From Metallosphaera sedula DSM 5348 (GTDB lineage: Archaea; Thermoproteota; Thermoprotei_A; Sulfolobales; Sulfolobaceae), in the NCBI RefSeq assembly GCF_000016605.1, contig NC_009440.1, forward strand, positions 1,710,001-1,774,000: a stretch of DNA of 64,000 nt, written 5' to 3'. The translations under genes and the position numbers were made by a program. Of this stretch, positions 8,694 through 17,746 are shown in pieces (within the stretch, counting starts at the first letter, position 1; each line of letters opens with the position of its first letter). The notes under the pieces are model-generated. The model had not been told where the DNA came from and did not search any database. It was given only the letters and a program-made list of their open reading frames with translations.

Positions 8694-10171
8694 TCCGAAA
8701 GGGAATAGATTTCATAAAAAGCATGAAGGAAGGACACCACGGGGAGATATACTATAATGGGGAGAAGGTAAGTGACGTAACAGAGCATCCCGCATTTAGG
8801 GCTGCCATACACACGGTCTCAGACTACTACGACCTTCATTGGAAGGATGAATACAAGGAATACCTGAGGGTGTATAACCCTGACGTGGGGGAGGAGACCA
8901 GTATAACCTTCTTCAGGCCAAGGAATAAGGAGGAGTTGAGAAGGCTGAGGATGGGGATAAGTAAGATTTACGACTTCTATAGGGGATTCTTCGGTAGGAG
9001 TCCAGATTACCTAAACGTATGGACCATGTTATTCTACGCACATGCTGACGACTACTTCGGTAAGGTGTTTGGAAATAAGATGATGGAGAACGTGATAGAG
9101 ATATATAGGGAGGCAGCTAAACAGGACCTTTTCTACACGCACGCCATTGTCGCCCCGATGTATGATAGATCCAGACCACCCTCACAATGGGAGGACCCCT
9201 ACATACAGGTGGGCGTGGTCAGGGAAACCACCGAGGGACTCGTGGTGAGGGGCGCCGCGCTACTATCCACTGCAGGTCCCTACTCCGAAAGGTTGTGGTA
9301 CCTGCCCAACATCAAGAGGGACACCGACCCCAGGTATTCCGTGTTCTTCTCACTTCCCACGGAAAGTAAGGGTGTAAAGTTCATCTCCAGGAGGGGGTTC
9401 CATCCCAAGGAGGAGTTCGGCGAGTTTGAGTACCCGATTACCTCTAGATATGAGGAACCTGACGCCATTATGGTATTGGACAACGTTTTGATACCTTGGG
9501 ATAGGGTGATCTTTTACAAGAAACCTGAGGAGATAGAGGGGTTCATGTGGCATACGGTGAACCTGAGGGGATGGTTCAACTGGCACTTCGTGATTCAGCA
9601 CTACTCCAGGACGAAGTTCTTGGCAGGCCTGGCCATAGCCATTGCTGAGGCCGTGGGGATTAACAATTTCATCAATGTGCAGGAGAAGTTGGGAGAGATC
9701 CTAATCTACCTAGCAATGTATGAAGCTGGGATGGTGGCATCAGAGGAACTAGGGGAGCAATTACCTGGAGTATATAGACCGAATCCGCAGATAGCCATAG
9801 CCACTAGCTCCATGGGAATGAAGGCATTACCCAGGATAAACGAGATACTTAGGTCCATAAGTGCTGGATCTTCTATCCCCGTTCCAGCGGGAATTAGGGA
9901 CTTTGAAAACCCCGAGGAGAGAGCTCTCCTGGACAAGTACCTAGCGTCCAAGGGGTTGCCAGCCCTAGAGAGGGTGAAGCTGTTCAATATTCTCTGGGAC
10001 ACCATAGGTTCTGAGACCGGGATGAGGTATGAGCAGTACGACAGGTTCAGTAGGGGAGATCCCACAATTAGGTGGGCTCAGATGTATACCGAGGTGTATA
10101 AGGACAGAAAGCAAGAGTTTGTGAAGATGGTGAGGGACATCATGGATCAGATGCCAAACCCTAAGGCATAA
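8690..10171 (+). CDS. hpaB: 4-hydroxyphenylacetate 3-hydroxylase, HpaB-like oxygenase
   Basis: A 493-residue member of the 4-hydroxyphenylacetate 3-monooxygenase (FADH2-dependent) family. The N terminus shows the family pattern ([16 protein letters not shown]) and the C terminus has [18 protein letters not shown]. It should hydroxylate a phenolic acid to a catechol with reduced FAD and O2. No HpaC-type flavin reductase is encoded near it, so reduced flavin must come from elsewhere. The start is a TTG overlapping the previous TGA (TTGA); the N-terminal residues it adds match family members, supporting this start over the ATG at 8723. Family members also include 4-hydroxybutyryl-CoA dehydratase, but the length and context favour a hydroxylase. 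Confidence 0.85.
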   Translation: MIRKGIDFIKSMKEGHHGEIYYNGEKVSDVTEHPAFRAAIHTVSDYYDLHWKDEYKEYLRVYNPDVGEETSITFFRPRNKEELRRLRMGISKIYDFYRGFFGRSPDYLNVWTMLFYAHADDYFGKVFGNKMMENVIEIYREAAKQDLFYTHAIVAPMYDRSRPPSQWEDPYIQVGVVRETTEGLVVRGAALLSTAGPYSERLWYLPNIKRDTDPRYSVFFSLPTESKGVKFISRRGFHPKEEFGEFEYPITSRYEEPDAIMVLDNVLIPWDRVIFYKKPEEIEGFMWHTVNLRGWFNWHFVIQHYSRTKFLAGLAIAIAEAVGINNFINVQEKLGEILIYLAMYEAGMVASEELGEQLPGVYRPNPQIAIATSSMGMKALPRINEILRSISAGSSIPVPAGIRDFENPEERALLDKYLASKGLPALERVKLFNILWDTIGSETGMRYEQYDRFSRGDPTIRWAQMYTEVYKDRKQEFVKMVRDIMDQMPNPKA

Positions 10172-10196
10172 TTTTTATCATGACAATCTCTATGTG

Positions 10197-11057
10197 ATGG
10201 GGATGAAACTCGTTTCGTTTATTCAGGAAGGAGAAAGGAAGTTCGGTTACCTGAAGGGAGATTCCATTATCCTAACACAGGAACTTGCGGGAAAGGAAAC
10301 GGGCGAAGAGGTTAAGGTTAACCAGGTTAAGTTAACTGCTCCCCTAGTTCCGTCGGCCATATTTTGCACACTGGTGAACTCGCCCAGGATGCTGGGTGTG
10401 GAGAGCAAGGAGGAGGCCAGGGAGATGCTGGGTTCCCCAAAGTTCTTTCTGAAACTTCCGCAGTTGGCCATAGGACCTGGAGATACCATTCTGGCCCCCA
10501 AGTCTGGCGTGAGGCCTGAGGTCGAGATAGGGGTAATCGTGAGCAAGCCCCTCAAGATGGCCACCAGAGATGAGGCTAGGAATGCGGTACTAGGTTACAC
10601 TGTGTTTAATGACGTTACGGCTCCAGGTGAGATGAAGGAGGACATGTATTACGCGTACAGGCGAGATCCCATGGATGGAAAGGTGAAGAAGATGGCCGTG
10701 AGGGGATCCCATTTCAGGAACAAGAACAGGGACACCTTTGCCCCAATGGGACCGTGGATTGTGACTCCGGATGAGTTAAGCGACCTATCTGGGTTGACCA
10801 TGAGGAGCATTTATGGGGATGTGGTGGTCCAGGAGGGGAAGACCGACGAACTAATCTTTGGGGTGGAGGACCTTCTCGTGGAGGTGTCCAAGGTGCTCAC
10901 GGTCCCCAGGTTAAGCTTGATCTCAACCGGGACCATAGGTTACAGGGGCGCTGAAGAGGCGTCAGAGTACAAGTTTCAGGCCATGGAGGCCAACCTAGTT
11001 GTGGAGGTCGAGAAGATAGGGAGGCTGGAGAATCCGGTGAGGGTGGAGAGATCGTGA
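10197..11057 (+). CDS. Fumarylacetoacetate hydrolase family protein (HpaG-like)
   Basis: About 286 residues of the FAH superfamily, which hydrolyses or decarboxylates acyl-pyruvates or isomerises dienoic acids with a divalent metal. Metal-site features are the PEVEIGVIVS stretch, the DVTAPGEM segment and the final GTIGYRGAEE region. In the homoprotocatechuate pathway an enzyme of this family (HpaG) decarboxylates and isomerises the ring-cleavage product. A short gap (22-25 bases) containing a TATA-like ATTTTTATC (about 10171-10179) precedes it, so it may have its own leaderless promoter. GTG 10194, ATG 10197 and ATG 10203 are all possible starts. Confidence 0.85.
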   Translation: MGMKLVSFIQEGERKFGYLKGDSIILTQELAGKETGEEVKVNQVKLTAPLVPSAIFCTLVNSPRMLGVESKEEAREMLGSPKFFLKLPQLAIGPGDTILAPKSGVRPEVEIGVIVSKPLKMATRDEARNAVLGYTVFNDVTAPGEMKEDMYYAYRRDPMDGKVKKMAVRGSHFRNKNRDTFAPMGPWIVTPDELSDLSGLTMRSIYGDVVVQEGKTDELIFGVEDLLVEVSKVLTVPRLSLISTGTIGYRGAEEASEYKFQAMEANLVVEVEKIGRLENPVRVERS

Positions 11058-11393
11058 TCTTAGTCGCACTACGCTTCGTATCAACACCCCTGAACTCCTC
11101 CCTCACAGGGGATCCGAAATCCTGTACTCAGTCTCTCCACAATCCCAACATAGGATCTAGAAAATTCCCATGATCCAGAGATCATATTCGAAGTCCCTTT
11201 CCCATATCTCAAGTCTCTTCTTAGGACGAAGGTCAAATATCAACTGTAGTTACATCAGTTACTGGTGATACACCAGTGAATAGCTTTCACCCGCTCGAGG
11301 AAGATCCCGGGTTCTTTTTTATCACGATGATGGAACTCGAGTTATGAAGCAGGTTTGCAGAAGTTAAAACTCCTCGTCTCTTGAGCCGGGAAG
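11058..11393. other. Intergenic stretch between convergent genes, with a short hairpin
   Basis: No coding potential is seen in these 336 bases between the FAH-family gene and the SDR gene, which converge. The one structure noted is an inverted repeat at 11261-11277: ACTGGTG, loop ATA, CACCAGT. It can fold into a 7-bp stem, extended by one G-U and one A-U pair. It could be a transcript-end hairpin or a protein binding site. T-rich tracts typical of archaeal termination are not prominent here. Confidence 0.35.
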
Positions 11394-12134
11394 CTAAACA
11401 GAAAACTTGTCCACGAGCCTATAGGTTAACTCTTGCATTACGTTAGCTAGCTTAAGGAAATAGGGATCTAGCTTGAGTTTAGAGGGAACGTAGATCTCCC
11501 TCTTCCCCGTTCTTATTCCCTTTAAAATTGCCTTGGCCACCTTTTCTGGTTCCACAGCGTACTTTGGTGTTATTTCCCTCCCCTTAAAGGACGGGTGAGA
11601 GGAGAAGTTGGTCTTGACGGGACCAGGGTAAACTCCAGATACCTTAACTCCGTACTTTCTGGCTTCAGCCCAAAGTCCGTTGGTGAAGCTAGCTAGTCCA
11701 GCCTTGGTTGCGGAATACACCAGGAGAACCGGAGAGTTAACGTAAGCTGCCTCAGACACCACATTAACTATGGAGCCCGATCTCCTCTTGACCATCACAG
11801 GATAGATACTTTTCGTGACGTAGATCGGGCCTAGGAAATTGGTTTTAACCATGTATTCCTCTTCCTCCAACGAGGTTTCCAGGAAGGAGCCATACACCCC
11901 AAAGCCAGCGTTGTTCACCACAGCGTCTATTTCCCCAATCTCGTTCCTCACCTTCGCGATCAGGGACTCGACCTCAGCCCTATTGGATACGTCTAGCCTG
12001 AACCTGTAGTCGCCAACCTCTGGCTCGGTCCTAGATGTGGCCACGACCTTGTATCCTTCCCTCATGAGAAGTTGTACCGTGGCCTTCCCTATCCCCTTTG
12101 ATGCCCCAGTAACTAAAGCTAGCATGTGTCTCAC
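11394..12134 (-). CDS. Short-chain dehydrogenase/reductase
   Basis: A 246-residue classical SDR. The cofactor motif is TGASKGIG (9-16), NNAG lies at 74-77, and the catalytic residues are Ser127, Tyr140 and Lys144 (VYSATKAG). Thr33-Ser34-Arg35 after the second strand suggests NADPH preference (inference). The substrate is unknown. The GTG at 12134 overlaps the TatD stop codon (GTGA), while the ATG at 12125 gives a shorter protein starting right at the first beta strand; both are plausible. It forms a two-gene operon with the TatD-family gene. Confidence 0.85.
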   Translation of the reverse strand: MRHMLALVTGASKGIGKATVQLLMREGYKVVATSRTEPEVGDYRFRLDVSNRAEVESLIAKVRNEIGEIDAVVNNAGFGVYGSFLETSLEEEEYMVKTNFLGPIYVTKSIYPVMVKRRSGSIVNVVSEAAYVNSPVLLVYSATKAGLASFTNGLWAEARKYGVKVSGVYPGPVKTNFSSHPSFKGREITPKYAVEPEKVAKAILKGIRTGKREIYVPSKLKLDPYFLKLANVMQELTYRLVDKFSV

Positions 12135-12817
12135 TCTCGCGGGAGGATATTAGAACTTGTCCCAAATGCTTTAACAAAATTTCTCTCTATCACTCTCTCA
12201 AGTTCTCCCTCATCGACTCCCTTCCTCTTGGAAATGAATTGCAGTGCATCCTTCACCATGTTGGGCTCTAGAAGTCTTCCTCTGTACACGTAACCTCCGT
12301 CGCTTTCGGTGAGGATTATTTCCAGGGGGGCAACGTCGAGAATTTTCTGGTGCTTCTCCTGGAAGGTGACAGACGGGTTAATCGTTATGAAGTAACCTGC
12401 TCCCTCAATGTCCTTGAGGAGGGTTTGTGGGCCAGTATACCAGTGAAATATCGCCCTCTTTACCCCATGTCTTAACGCCAGATTGAAGGCATCCTCCCAG
12501 GCATCTAGGGCGTGGATGTTCACGGTCTTATCTGGGAGGAGAAACTCCTGGAAATACTTGATCTGAACCTCCCTACTTGCCTTAGATAGTCTGTAATCTA
12601 ATCCAACTTCTCCTATGAAGTCTGCCCTTTCCACGAGTTCCTTGACCCTCTCGAGTTCACCGTTTCCAGCATTCCATGGATGAATTCCGACACCGCGTAG
12701 GACCCCTTTCATGTTAAGGGTCTTCATCGAGGTCTTAAGGTCCATGGAGACCGCAGCGACTACCACGTTATATTTCCCGTCTAGTTCAGAACAGTGACAG
12801 TGGGCATCATATAGCAT
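12131..12817 (-). CDS. TatD-family metal-dependent hydrolase
   Basis: A 228-residue TIM-barrel hydrolase of the TatD family (metal-dependent DNases and related hydrolases). The first metal ligands are His6 and His8 (DAHCHC), followed by GEVGLDYR, NIHALD, FHWYTG and TESDGG with the conserved metal-binding acidic and histidine residues. It is somewhat shorter than bacterial TatD (about 260 residues), as usual in archaea. Its stop codon overlaps the SDR start. It is divergent from the tungstate-type binding protein gene. Confidence 0.8.
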   Translation of the reverse strand: MLYDAHCHCSELDGKYNVVVAAVSMDLKTSMKTLNMKGVLRGVGIHPWNAGNGELERVKELVERADFIGEVGLDYRLSKASREVQIKYFQEFLLPDKTVNIHALDAWEDAFNLALRHGVKRAIFHWYTGPQTLLKDIEGAGYFITINPSVTFQEKHQKILDVAPLEIILTESDGGYVYRGRLLEPNMVKDALQFISKRKGVDEGELERVIERNFVKAFGTSSNILPRE

Positions 12818-12865
12818 GGGATTTACTCGGTTTTAACCATTTAATCTTAATATGAAAGCTGGAAA

Positions 12866-12880
12866 ATATTTATAAATGGC
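12866..12880 (+). promoter_or_regulatory. TATA box of the WtpA-like gene
   Basis: TTTATAAAT at 12869-12877, centred about 23 bases before the TTG start at 12896, preceded by an A-rich BRE-like stretch (GGAAAATA). This is the typical leaderless arrangement of Sulfolobales. Confidence 0.6.
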
Positions 12881-12895
12881 AATATCTCATTCATT

Positions 12896-13996
12896 TTGAT
12901 AGCCTTGAACAAGGGTTTAGTTATTGGTATAGTTGTGTTAGTAATAATTGTAGTAGGAGTTTTAGCATATGTGGAGATTGGAATGCCGAAACACGTAACT
13001 CCCTCGCCAACTACCAACACAACTACTACGACCACGACGACTACCACTACCTCTCAAACCCCGCTCTACATATGGGTAGCTGATGCCTACACGGCAGAGG
13101 CCCAATATCTAGGTTCGTCGTTCCAGAACGCCACAGGCATAACTGTGCCCACTCCCAAGGGAGGCGGATCCTTCGGGCTAGCGAGGGAGATCGCGTCCGA
13201 GGGTCCCAACGCCCAGGTTAGCGTCTTCCTTCCTGTGGCCCTCTCAGCTGCATCTCCCTCATACCTGGGAAATTACTCCTCCGGCTGGGCAATAGCCTTC
13301 GTAGCAGACCAGCTCACCATAGCTTACACTAACTCCAGCATAAACAATCCGTACGCACAAGAAGCCCTCAATTACGCCAAGGAGGCAGAGGCCGGAAACA
13401 CGTCAGCGTGGTACAACTTCTTCCAGATACTGAGTAGCGGTAAGGTTAAGGTTGGTATCTCAGATCCCAACACAGACCCCGCTGGTTTTAGGGCGTGGAT
13501 TACCCTAGAGTTAGCTGGATATGAATATGCCAACAACACTTTCCTATTCTACAATGAAATGCTGAACAACAAGGGTAACGTGACCGCGTCCAACGCAGCT
13601 GAGCTGGTATCGCCGTTGGAGGCGGGACAGATCAACTTCCTATTCATTTACAAGTCGGCTGCCATAGCCAAGGGGTTGGAGTATATACAACTTCCCAATC
13701 AGATTAACCAGGGAGATCCTAGTTACTCGAGCCTTTACTCTAAGTTTGAGTACAATCTATCCACAGGACCGGTTTACGGTTCCCCCATCTACCTCTTCAT
13801 CACTGTACCCAAGAACGCAAATAACCAGGCCGAGGCTCTTGAGTTCGTGACGTACGTGATTGAGAACTCCCAGTCCCTAAGTAAGTTCGGCCTACTTCCG
13901 CTGTCTCCTGCAATCCTGTTCAACTCTACGGCAGTTCCTCCTCAGATAGCCTCTTTACTCTCCCAGGGTAAACTGGTTGAAGGAGGTACGCTTTGA
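12896..13996 (+). CDS. wtpA: Tungstate/molybdate ABC transporter, substrate-binding protein (WtpA-like)
   Basis: A 366-residue extracytoplasmic binding protein. It begins with a membrane anchor (about residues 8-28), not a lipobox, then a Thr-rich linker (about 35-56, including a run of 12 Thr codons), then the binding domain. Such Thr/Ser linkers are typical of Sulfolobales binding proteins and are likely glycosylated. The domain resembles the ModA/WtpA fold, with a conserved start (YIWVADAYTAEAQYLGSSF) and DPAGFRAW segment. WtpA of Pyrococcus binds tungstate and molybdate; the metal preference here is inferred. The TTG start follows a TATA box by the usual distance, and the stop overlaps the permease start (TTGA). 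Confidence 0.8.
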   Translation: MIALNKGLVIGIVVLVIIVVGVLAYVEIGMPKHVTPSPTTNTTTTTTTTTTTSQTPLYIWVADAYTAEAQYLGSSFQNATGITVPTPKGGGSFGLAREIASEGPNAQVSVFLPVALSAASPSYLGNYSSGWAIAFVADQLTIAYTNSSINNPYAQEALNYAKEAEAGNTSAWYNFFQILSSGKVKVGISDPNTDPAGFRAWITLELAGYEYANNTFLFYNEMLNNKGNVTASNAAELVSPLEAGQINFLFIYKSAAIAKGLEYIQLPNQINQGDPSYSSLYSKFEYNLSTGPVYGSPIYLFITVPKNANNQAEALEFVTYVIENSQSLSKFGLLPLSPAILFNSTAVPPQIASLLSQGKLVEGGTL

Positions 13997-14760
13997 ACTG
14001 GATAAAGGTAATCTCGATTTTTTCTGCTCTTCTCCTCTCAGTTCCGGTTCTCTACATTCTCATTGAAGGTTTCGTGGTTAGATCTCCACAGGCCTTCTCA
14101 TCCTCTTTTCTGGAGGGAGTGGAGCTCTCGCTCATTTCATCTGTAACGGCAGCCATCATAGACGTGGTGGTCTTCACTCCCCTGGCATACTATCTATCGA
14201 GGGGAAGGGATCCAGTAGTGGACACCTTGGCTGACGTCCCGGCCTCGATCCCGCATCCGATCGTTGGAGTCGCGCTTGTGTTCCTGGATGCAAGTTATTC
14301 TCCGGTGGGAAAGTTTCTCCAGGCCCTTGGGATAAACTTCTTCGACACTTTTCAAGGCTTGGTGGCAGCCCTAGTGATAGTTTCAGCCCCGATTTACGTT
14401 AGGGGAATGAGATCCTACTTTGATGCCTTACCTAGATCCTACGAAAACTACGCCATGAGCTTGGGGGCAGGACCCCTCAGAACCTTCGCGTATGTGGTTC
14501 TGCCCGAGTCCCTCAGGGGAGTGGTTTTGTCGGCGTTAACCAGCATGTCCAGGGCATTGAGCGAGTTCGGTTCCATAGCTATTATCGCATATTACGTTCT
14601 AGGTCAGCCCTTCAATGGCGTCTCGCCAGCATCAATACAGATCTATAACTATTACGGATATTACGGACCGCAGGTGGCCATCTCCGCCTCCGCGGTAATG
14701 ATATTGGCAGGCCTGATTCTGCTGATAGGCATAAAGATTCTAGGGTTAAGGTTGAGATAA
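13993..14760 (+). CDS. wtpB: Tungstate/molybdate ABC transporter permease (WtpB-like)
   Basis: A 255-residue ABC permease with about six membrane helices. The EAA-like cytoplasmic loop, which contacts the ATPase, is ENYAMSLGAGPLRTF followed by VVLPES. It starts at a TTG overlapping the stop of the binding-protein gene, so the two subunits are translationally coupled. The matching ATPase (WtpC) is not encoded here: the next feature downstream is a tRNA gene on the opposite strand. Confidence 0.82.
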   Translation: MNWIKVISIFSALLLSVPVLYILIEGFVVRSPQAFSSSFLEGVELSLISSVTAAIIDVVVFTPLAYYLSRGRDPVVDTLADVPASIPHPIVGVALVFLDASYSPVGKFLQALGINFFDTFQGLVAALVIVSAPIYVRGMRSYFDALPRSYENYAMSLGAGPLRTFAYVVLPESLRGVVLSALTSMSRALSEFGSIAIIAYYVLGQPFNGVSPASIQIYNYYGYYGPQVAISASAVMILAGLILLIGIKILGLRLR

Positions 14761-14863
14761 GAAACCAGTCCTAACCTGAGAAGTTTTAGTAAATGTCGGC
14801 TTTGTGGAATTTACTCTGTCCCATGCTGAGAATGAGTTGCCTTAGAGAACAGAATTGTGAAGG

Positions 14864-14960
14864 TGGGGCCGCCGGGATTTGAACCCGGGACCACCAGCGC
14901 TCTGGTGGTTAGGGAGTTATCCCCAGGCTGGCATCCTAATCCAAGCTAGACTACGGCCCC
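14864..14960 (-). tRNA. tRNA-Pro (GGG) with 21-nt intron
   Basis: The minus-strand sequence folds as a tRNA: acceptor GGGGCCG/CGGCCCC, discriminator A, D-arm, anticodon stem CCAGC/GCTGG, T-arm CCGGG-TTCAAAT-CCCGG, no encoded CCA. The anticodon GGG (plus-strand 14922-14924) reads proline codons. An intron of about 21 bases (14900-14920) lies after position 37. Its ends form a bulge-helix-bulge: CTGG pairs with CCAG, flanked by the 3-nt bulges GGA and AGC. The mature length is 76. Confidence 0.93.
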
Positions 14961-15142
14961 TCTACTTATGTGCTTCTTGCCTCGCTTATAAATCAATCTA
15001 CTAGTAATACCAAAAAGTTTCAATCAACTCTCCGTGTCTTCCCAACGGTAATTATAGATTAAAATAAGGGACTTCCACCCCGGTATCACGTGCCGATACT
15101 TTAAGAGGGATTACGAATATAGAGTAGGATAGGTGGAAAATT

Positions 15143-15349
15143 TTGGCGATTGTTTATAAATGCAAGGGATGTGATAGCGAACTCTACAAGTTCGAGAAGG
15201 TAGGCCAGGACTTTTATGGGGTGAGGACCCCCTCAGAAATAAGCTCAATCTATGGAGGAAAGTGCCCCAAGTGTGGGAAGAAGCTGAACCCTCCATCCGT
15301 AGACGACGTTAACCTGAAGTTGAGGGATAGGAAGTCTGGATCCTTTTGA
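15143..15349 (+). CDS. Small zinc-ribbon protein
   Basis: A 68-residue protein with two CxxC knuckles (Cys7/Cys10 and Cys41/Cys44) that would hold one zinc ion. No other function can be assigned; similar small zinc ribbons are common in Sulfolobales. The start is a TTG. Its 3' end overlaps the convergent kinase-like gene by 41 bases. Confidence 0.7.
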   Translation: MAIVYKCKGCDSELYKFEKVGQDFYGVRTPSEISSIYGGKCPKCGKKLNPPSVDDVNLKLRDRKSGSF

Positions 15350-15959
15350 GAACCTCATCTAGATCAATTTCACCTTTCTTGTAAGCCCTAGCTAAGTCGT
15401 GAAAACCGAACGCGTTTAAGATCCTGTTCACATTGAAGGGCTTCTCCTTCACGGACACGGAATCGTAGTCGAGGATGTAGGTTCTTCCCTGGGTCACGAT
15501 CACGTTCTTCCAGGGGTGAACTAGCTCCTTGTGTTCCAGGTTAACACTCTCAAGGTACTTGGCCCTAAGCAGGAGATCCGTAATTACTTCCGTGCTCTCG
15601 ACGTAGTCCAGATGCCTACCCTGGACATACTCCATGAGAATGAAATTCCTTCCGAATTTCACTACCCTAGGGGCAGATCTCTCAGCCCTCATCTGTAGTC
15701 TAGCCTCAAGTTCCAGGCTCTCCTTCGGGGAGTCGGTCCTCCTAATCTTGAGAGCTAGGCCGTCCTCTGTCAGGACCACAACCCCAGTCTTTCCCTTCCC
15801 CAGGACCTTGTATTTCCCAAGGGTTGTCCCCCCGATCGAGTATGCCTTGGTTAGTCCAAACGAGACCAGCTCCTCTTCAATCTCGGGAGAGTAGGTAGGG
15901 AAAATGAACTTCGCTATTTCAACCAGAGTGGCCTTTTCCTTAAGAAAGCCCTCGTGCAA
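15309..15959 (-). CDS. Predicted atypical Ser/Thr kinase (COG2112-like)
   Basis: A 216-residue protein that looks like a minimal kinase. A glycine-rich loop (VLGKGKTGVV) is followed by the ATP-binding lysine in LALKIRR, the hinge region ILMEYVQGRHLD, a catalytic-loop equivalent ELVHPWKNVIV, and the metal-binding segment YILDYDSVSV in place of DFG. The usual catalytic Asp of HxD is missing (His-Pro-Trp-Lys-Asn), as I recall for archaeal COG2112 predicted kinases. Activity is not certain. Its start lies inside the end of the CCA-adding enzyme gene (46-base overlap), and its 3' end overlaps the zinc-ribbon gene, so both ends are shared. Confidence 0.7.
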   Translation of the reverse strand: MHEGFLKEKATLVEIAKFIFPTYSPEIEEELVSFGLTKAYSIGGTTLGKYKVLGKGKTGVVVLTEDGLALKIRRTDSPKESLELEARLQMRAERSAPRVVKFGRNFILMEYVQGRHLDYVESTEVITDLLLRAKYLESVNLEHKELVHPWKNVIVTQGRTYILDYDSVSVKEKPFNVNRILNAFGFHDLARAYKKGEIDLDEVLKRIQTSYPSTSG

Positions 15960-17152
15960 TCGTCGCTGGCCTCCGTGAGTTTATACTGTCTTACCGAGTA
16001 CTTATACTTGAGAGAGATAGAGTTAAGGATTATCCTCTCAGGGTCGACCTCCTTCCTCCTCTTCAACGCGTAAAGTTTGCCGTCATCACCCACCCAAACG
16101 TGCCTGTTAGAGAGGATGAACTCAGTGGAGCTCTCAAGGTAGAAGGGAGGTCCCTGTCCCAGGTGATGATCCCCTATCTGCGTTGACTCCACCTGAACCA
16201 ATAGCCTTACCCTCTCGTCCTGGCACCACCCCACATCTACTACCCTGAAACCTGCGTTGAGCAGTGAATTCCTGATCTTCTCCACGCTCCTTCTTATCTG
16301 TCCCCAAAGAACGTCGTCAACGTAGGGCTCCAGTAGCTTGATCTCTGCAACCAGGACCTCTCCTAGGACGGGTTGCGGTTCAGGCGAGGGAGGATAGAAG
16401 AAGTCAAGCGAGGCTTCCTTAAGAAACATCCTAGAGGCAATCGACATTGTTGCTAGACTTTTCATGGATACGGCAGCAGCGGCGTTCCTCCTGGGGTCTA
16501 CGGGATCTGGGATAACCAGGGGTGAGTTGAATTCCTTGGTTTCCCTCTCCAGAACTATCTCGGTACCGGGTTTCCAGGTTGACGCGCCCTTTAACACGTT
16601 CAGGAATGAGCCGTAGTAGATCGTGAGCAACTCAGCAACATATCCAGAGAAACCCATTACTCTTATCTCGGCGCCGTAAACCCCTATCCCCTTCAGGAAC
16701 CTCTTTAGGAGTCTAACCTGGTCCTTTCCCTCATCGCTTAACCTGCTCGTAACGTACCTTGTGTGAAAGGGGGTTCTATCTACAGCCGTGATGGCCTGAT
16801 CCCCACTCTCGACCCTGAGCGCAGGAACAACGTCCACTTCAACACCGTCCACTTCAACTATGACATATGGGTGCTCAGCATAAGCCAGCCTCGTCCTTAG
16901 TCCCTGAAGTCTGTCCAGGATTTCCCTCAAGGCTTCTCGGGCTAGGTACTCCTTCCCAACGCTTCTAGGGTAGAACACGAATAGGTCCACGTCAGTGTCT
17001 CCCTTCAGCCATGTACCCTTCCTGAAGGAGCCGTGAACCTCGGCGTCAAGGTCCTTGAGCCTGGAAATCACCAGGTCCACGGCACTCTGAATCCTGATTG
17101 TGTCCTCAGGTCCCGGTTTCACTCTCCTCAAGACTTCCTCGAGTATCTCCAA
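15914..17152 (-). CDS. cca: CCA-adding enzyme (tRNA nucleotidyltransferase, class I)
   Basis: A 412-residue archaeal class I CCA-adding enzyme, which builds or repairs the 3' CCA of tRNA without a template. The nucleotidyltransferase signature GSFRKGTWLKGDTDVDLF contains the catalytic DxD, and the third carboxylate is in VEVDVVPAL. This function is essential here, since the two tRNA genes in the window do not encode CCA. It lies 12 bases after thpR and overlaps the following kinase-like gene, giving an RNA-metabolism operon thpR-cca-kinase. Confidence 0.93.
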   Translation of the reverse strand: MEILEEVLRRVKPGPEDTIRIQSAVDLVISRLKDLDAEVHGSFRKGTWLKGDTDVDLFVFYPRSVGKEYLAREALREILDRLQGLRTRLAYAEHPYVIVEVDGVEVDVVPALRVESGDQAITAVDRTPFHTRYVTSRLSDEGKDQVRLLKRFLKGIGVYGAEIRVMGFSGYVAELLTIYYGSFLNVLKGASTWKPGTEIVLERETKEFNSPLVIPDPVDPRRNAAAAVSMKSLATMSIASRMFLKEASLDFFYPPSPEPQPVLGEVLVAEIKLLEPYVDDVLWGQIRRSVEKIRNSLLNAGFRVVDVGWCQDERVRLLVQVESTQIGDHHLGQGPPFYLESSTEFILSNRHVWVGDDGKLYALKRRKEVDPERIILNSISLKYKYSVRQYKLTEASDDCTRAFLRKRPLWLK

Positions 17153-17164
17153 GGCAAAACCCCA

Positions 17165-17707
17165 TTATGCCGTGATTCTGTGAAGTGGATCGTAGATAGG
17201 CCCCTTGGGGGTTAAGGTGCTCTTGAACAGGACTATTTCCTTTACCTCCTGTTCACCAAACTGCTTGTCCGACATCTCCTCCACGAGTTTGGCAAGCTCG
17301 AGCACACCTCTCGGTCCCTTTACCCTTCCCAGGGTAAGGTGCGGAACAAATTGTTCCTCTTCCACCCTAACTCTCCTGGAGTTTAGGGCTTTCACCAGGG
17401 ATGTCCTGATCCTTTTGAGCTCGTTGAAACCTTCAGTTATTCCCATCCACACAACCCTAGGTCTGGACACGCTGGGGAAAGCTCCTAACCCCCTGAACAC
17501 AACCCTGAAGGCCGTGAACTTCACCTCGTCCAAGCTCTCCCTTACCAGGTTGACCCTGTCCTCCGCAACTTCCCCCAGGAAAGCCAGGGTAATGTGAACG
17601 TTTTGGGGTTCCACGAGCTTCACGTCAGCTCCAGTTCTCTCCACCATTCCAAGAGCCTCCCTTAGCCACGGTGCGTCATAAACTGGAATCCCTATGAATA
17701 GCCTCAC
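17165..17707 (-). CDS. thpR: RNA 2',3'-cyclic phosphodiesterase (2H family, ThpR/LigT)
   Basis: A 180-residue 2H phosphoesterase. The two HxT motifs are His38-Ile-Thr40 (NVHITLAFLGE) and His123-Leu-Thr125 (VPHLTLGRVKG), each supplying a catalytic His. The family opens 2',3'-cyclic phosphates on RNA ends and can act on tRNA halves in vitro. Length is normal. It heads the operon with cca on the minus strand. Confidence 0.88.
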   Translation of the reverse strand: MRLFIGIPVYDAPWLREALGMVERTGADVKLVEPQNVHITLAFLGEVAEDRVNLVRESLDEVKFTAFRVVFRGLGAFPSVSRPRVVWMGITEGFNELKRIRTSLVKALNSRRVRVEEEQFVPHLTLGRVKGPRGVLELAKLVEEMSDKQFGEQEVKEIVLFKSTLTPKGPIYDPLHRITA

Positions 17708-17746
17708 GTTTTTTAACCCCTCAATCCTAAGGAAAGGTGGTCTCCA

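Noticed and set aside
13016-13051. ACN/ACG simple repeat as a microsatellite with special function
   Set aside because: It codes for the Thr-rich linker common in Sulfolobales binding proteins and uses mixed Thr codons, so it is selected as protein.
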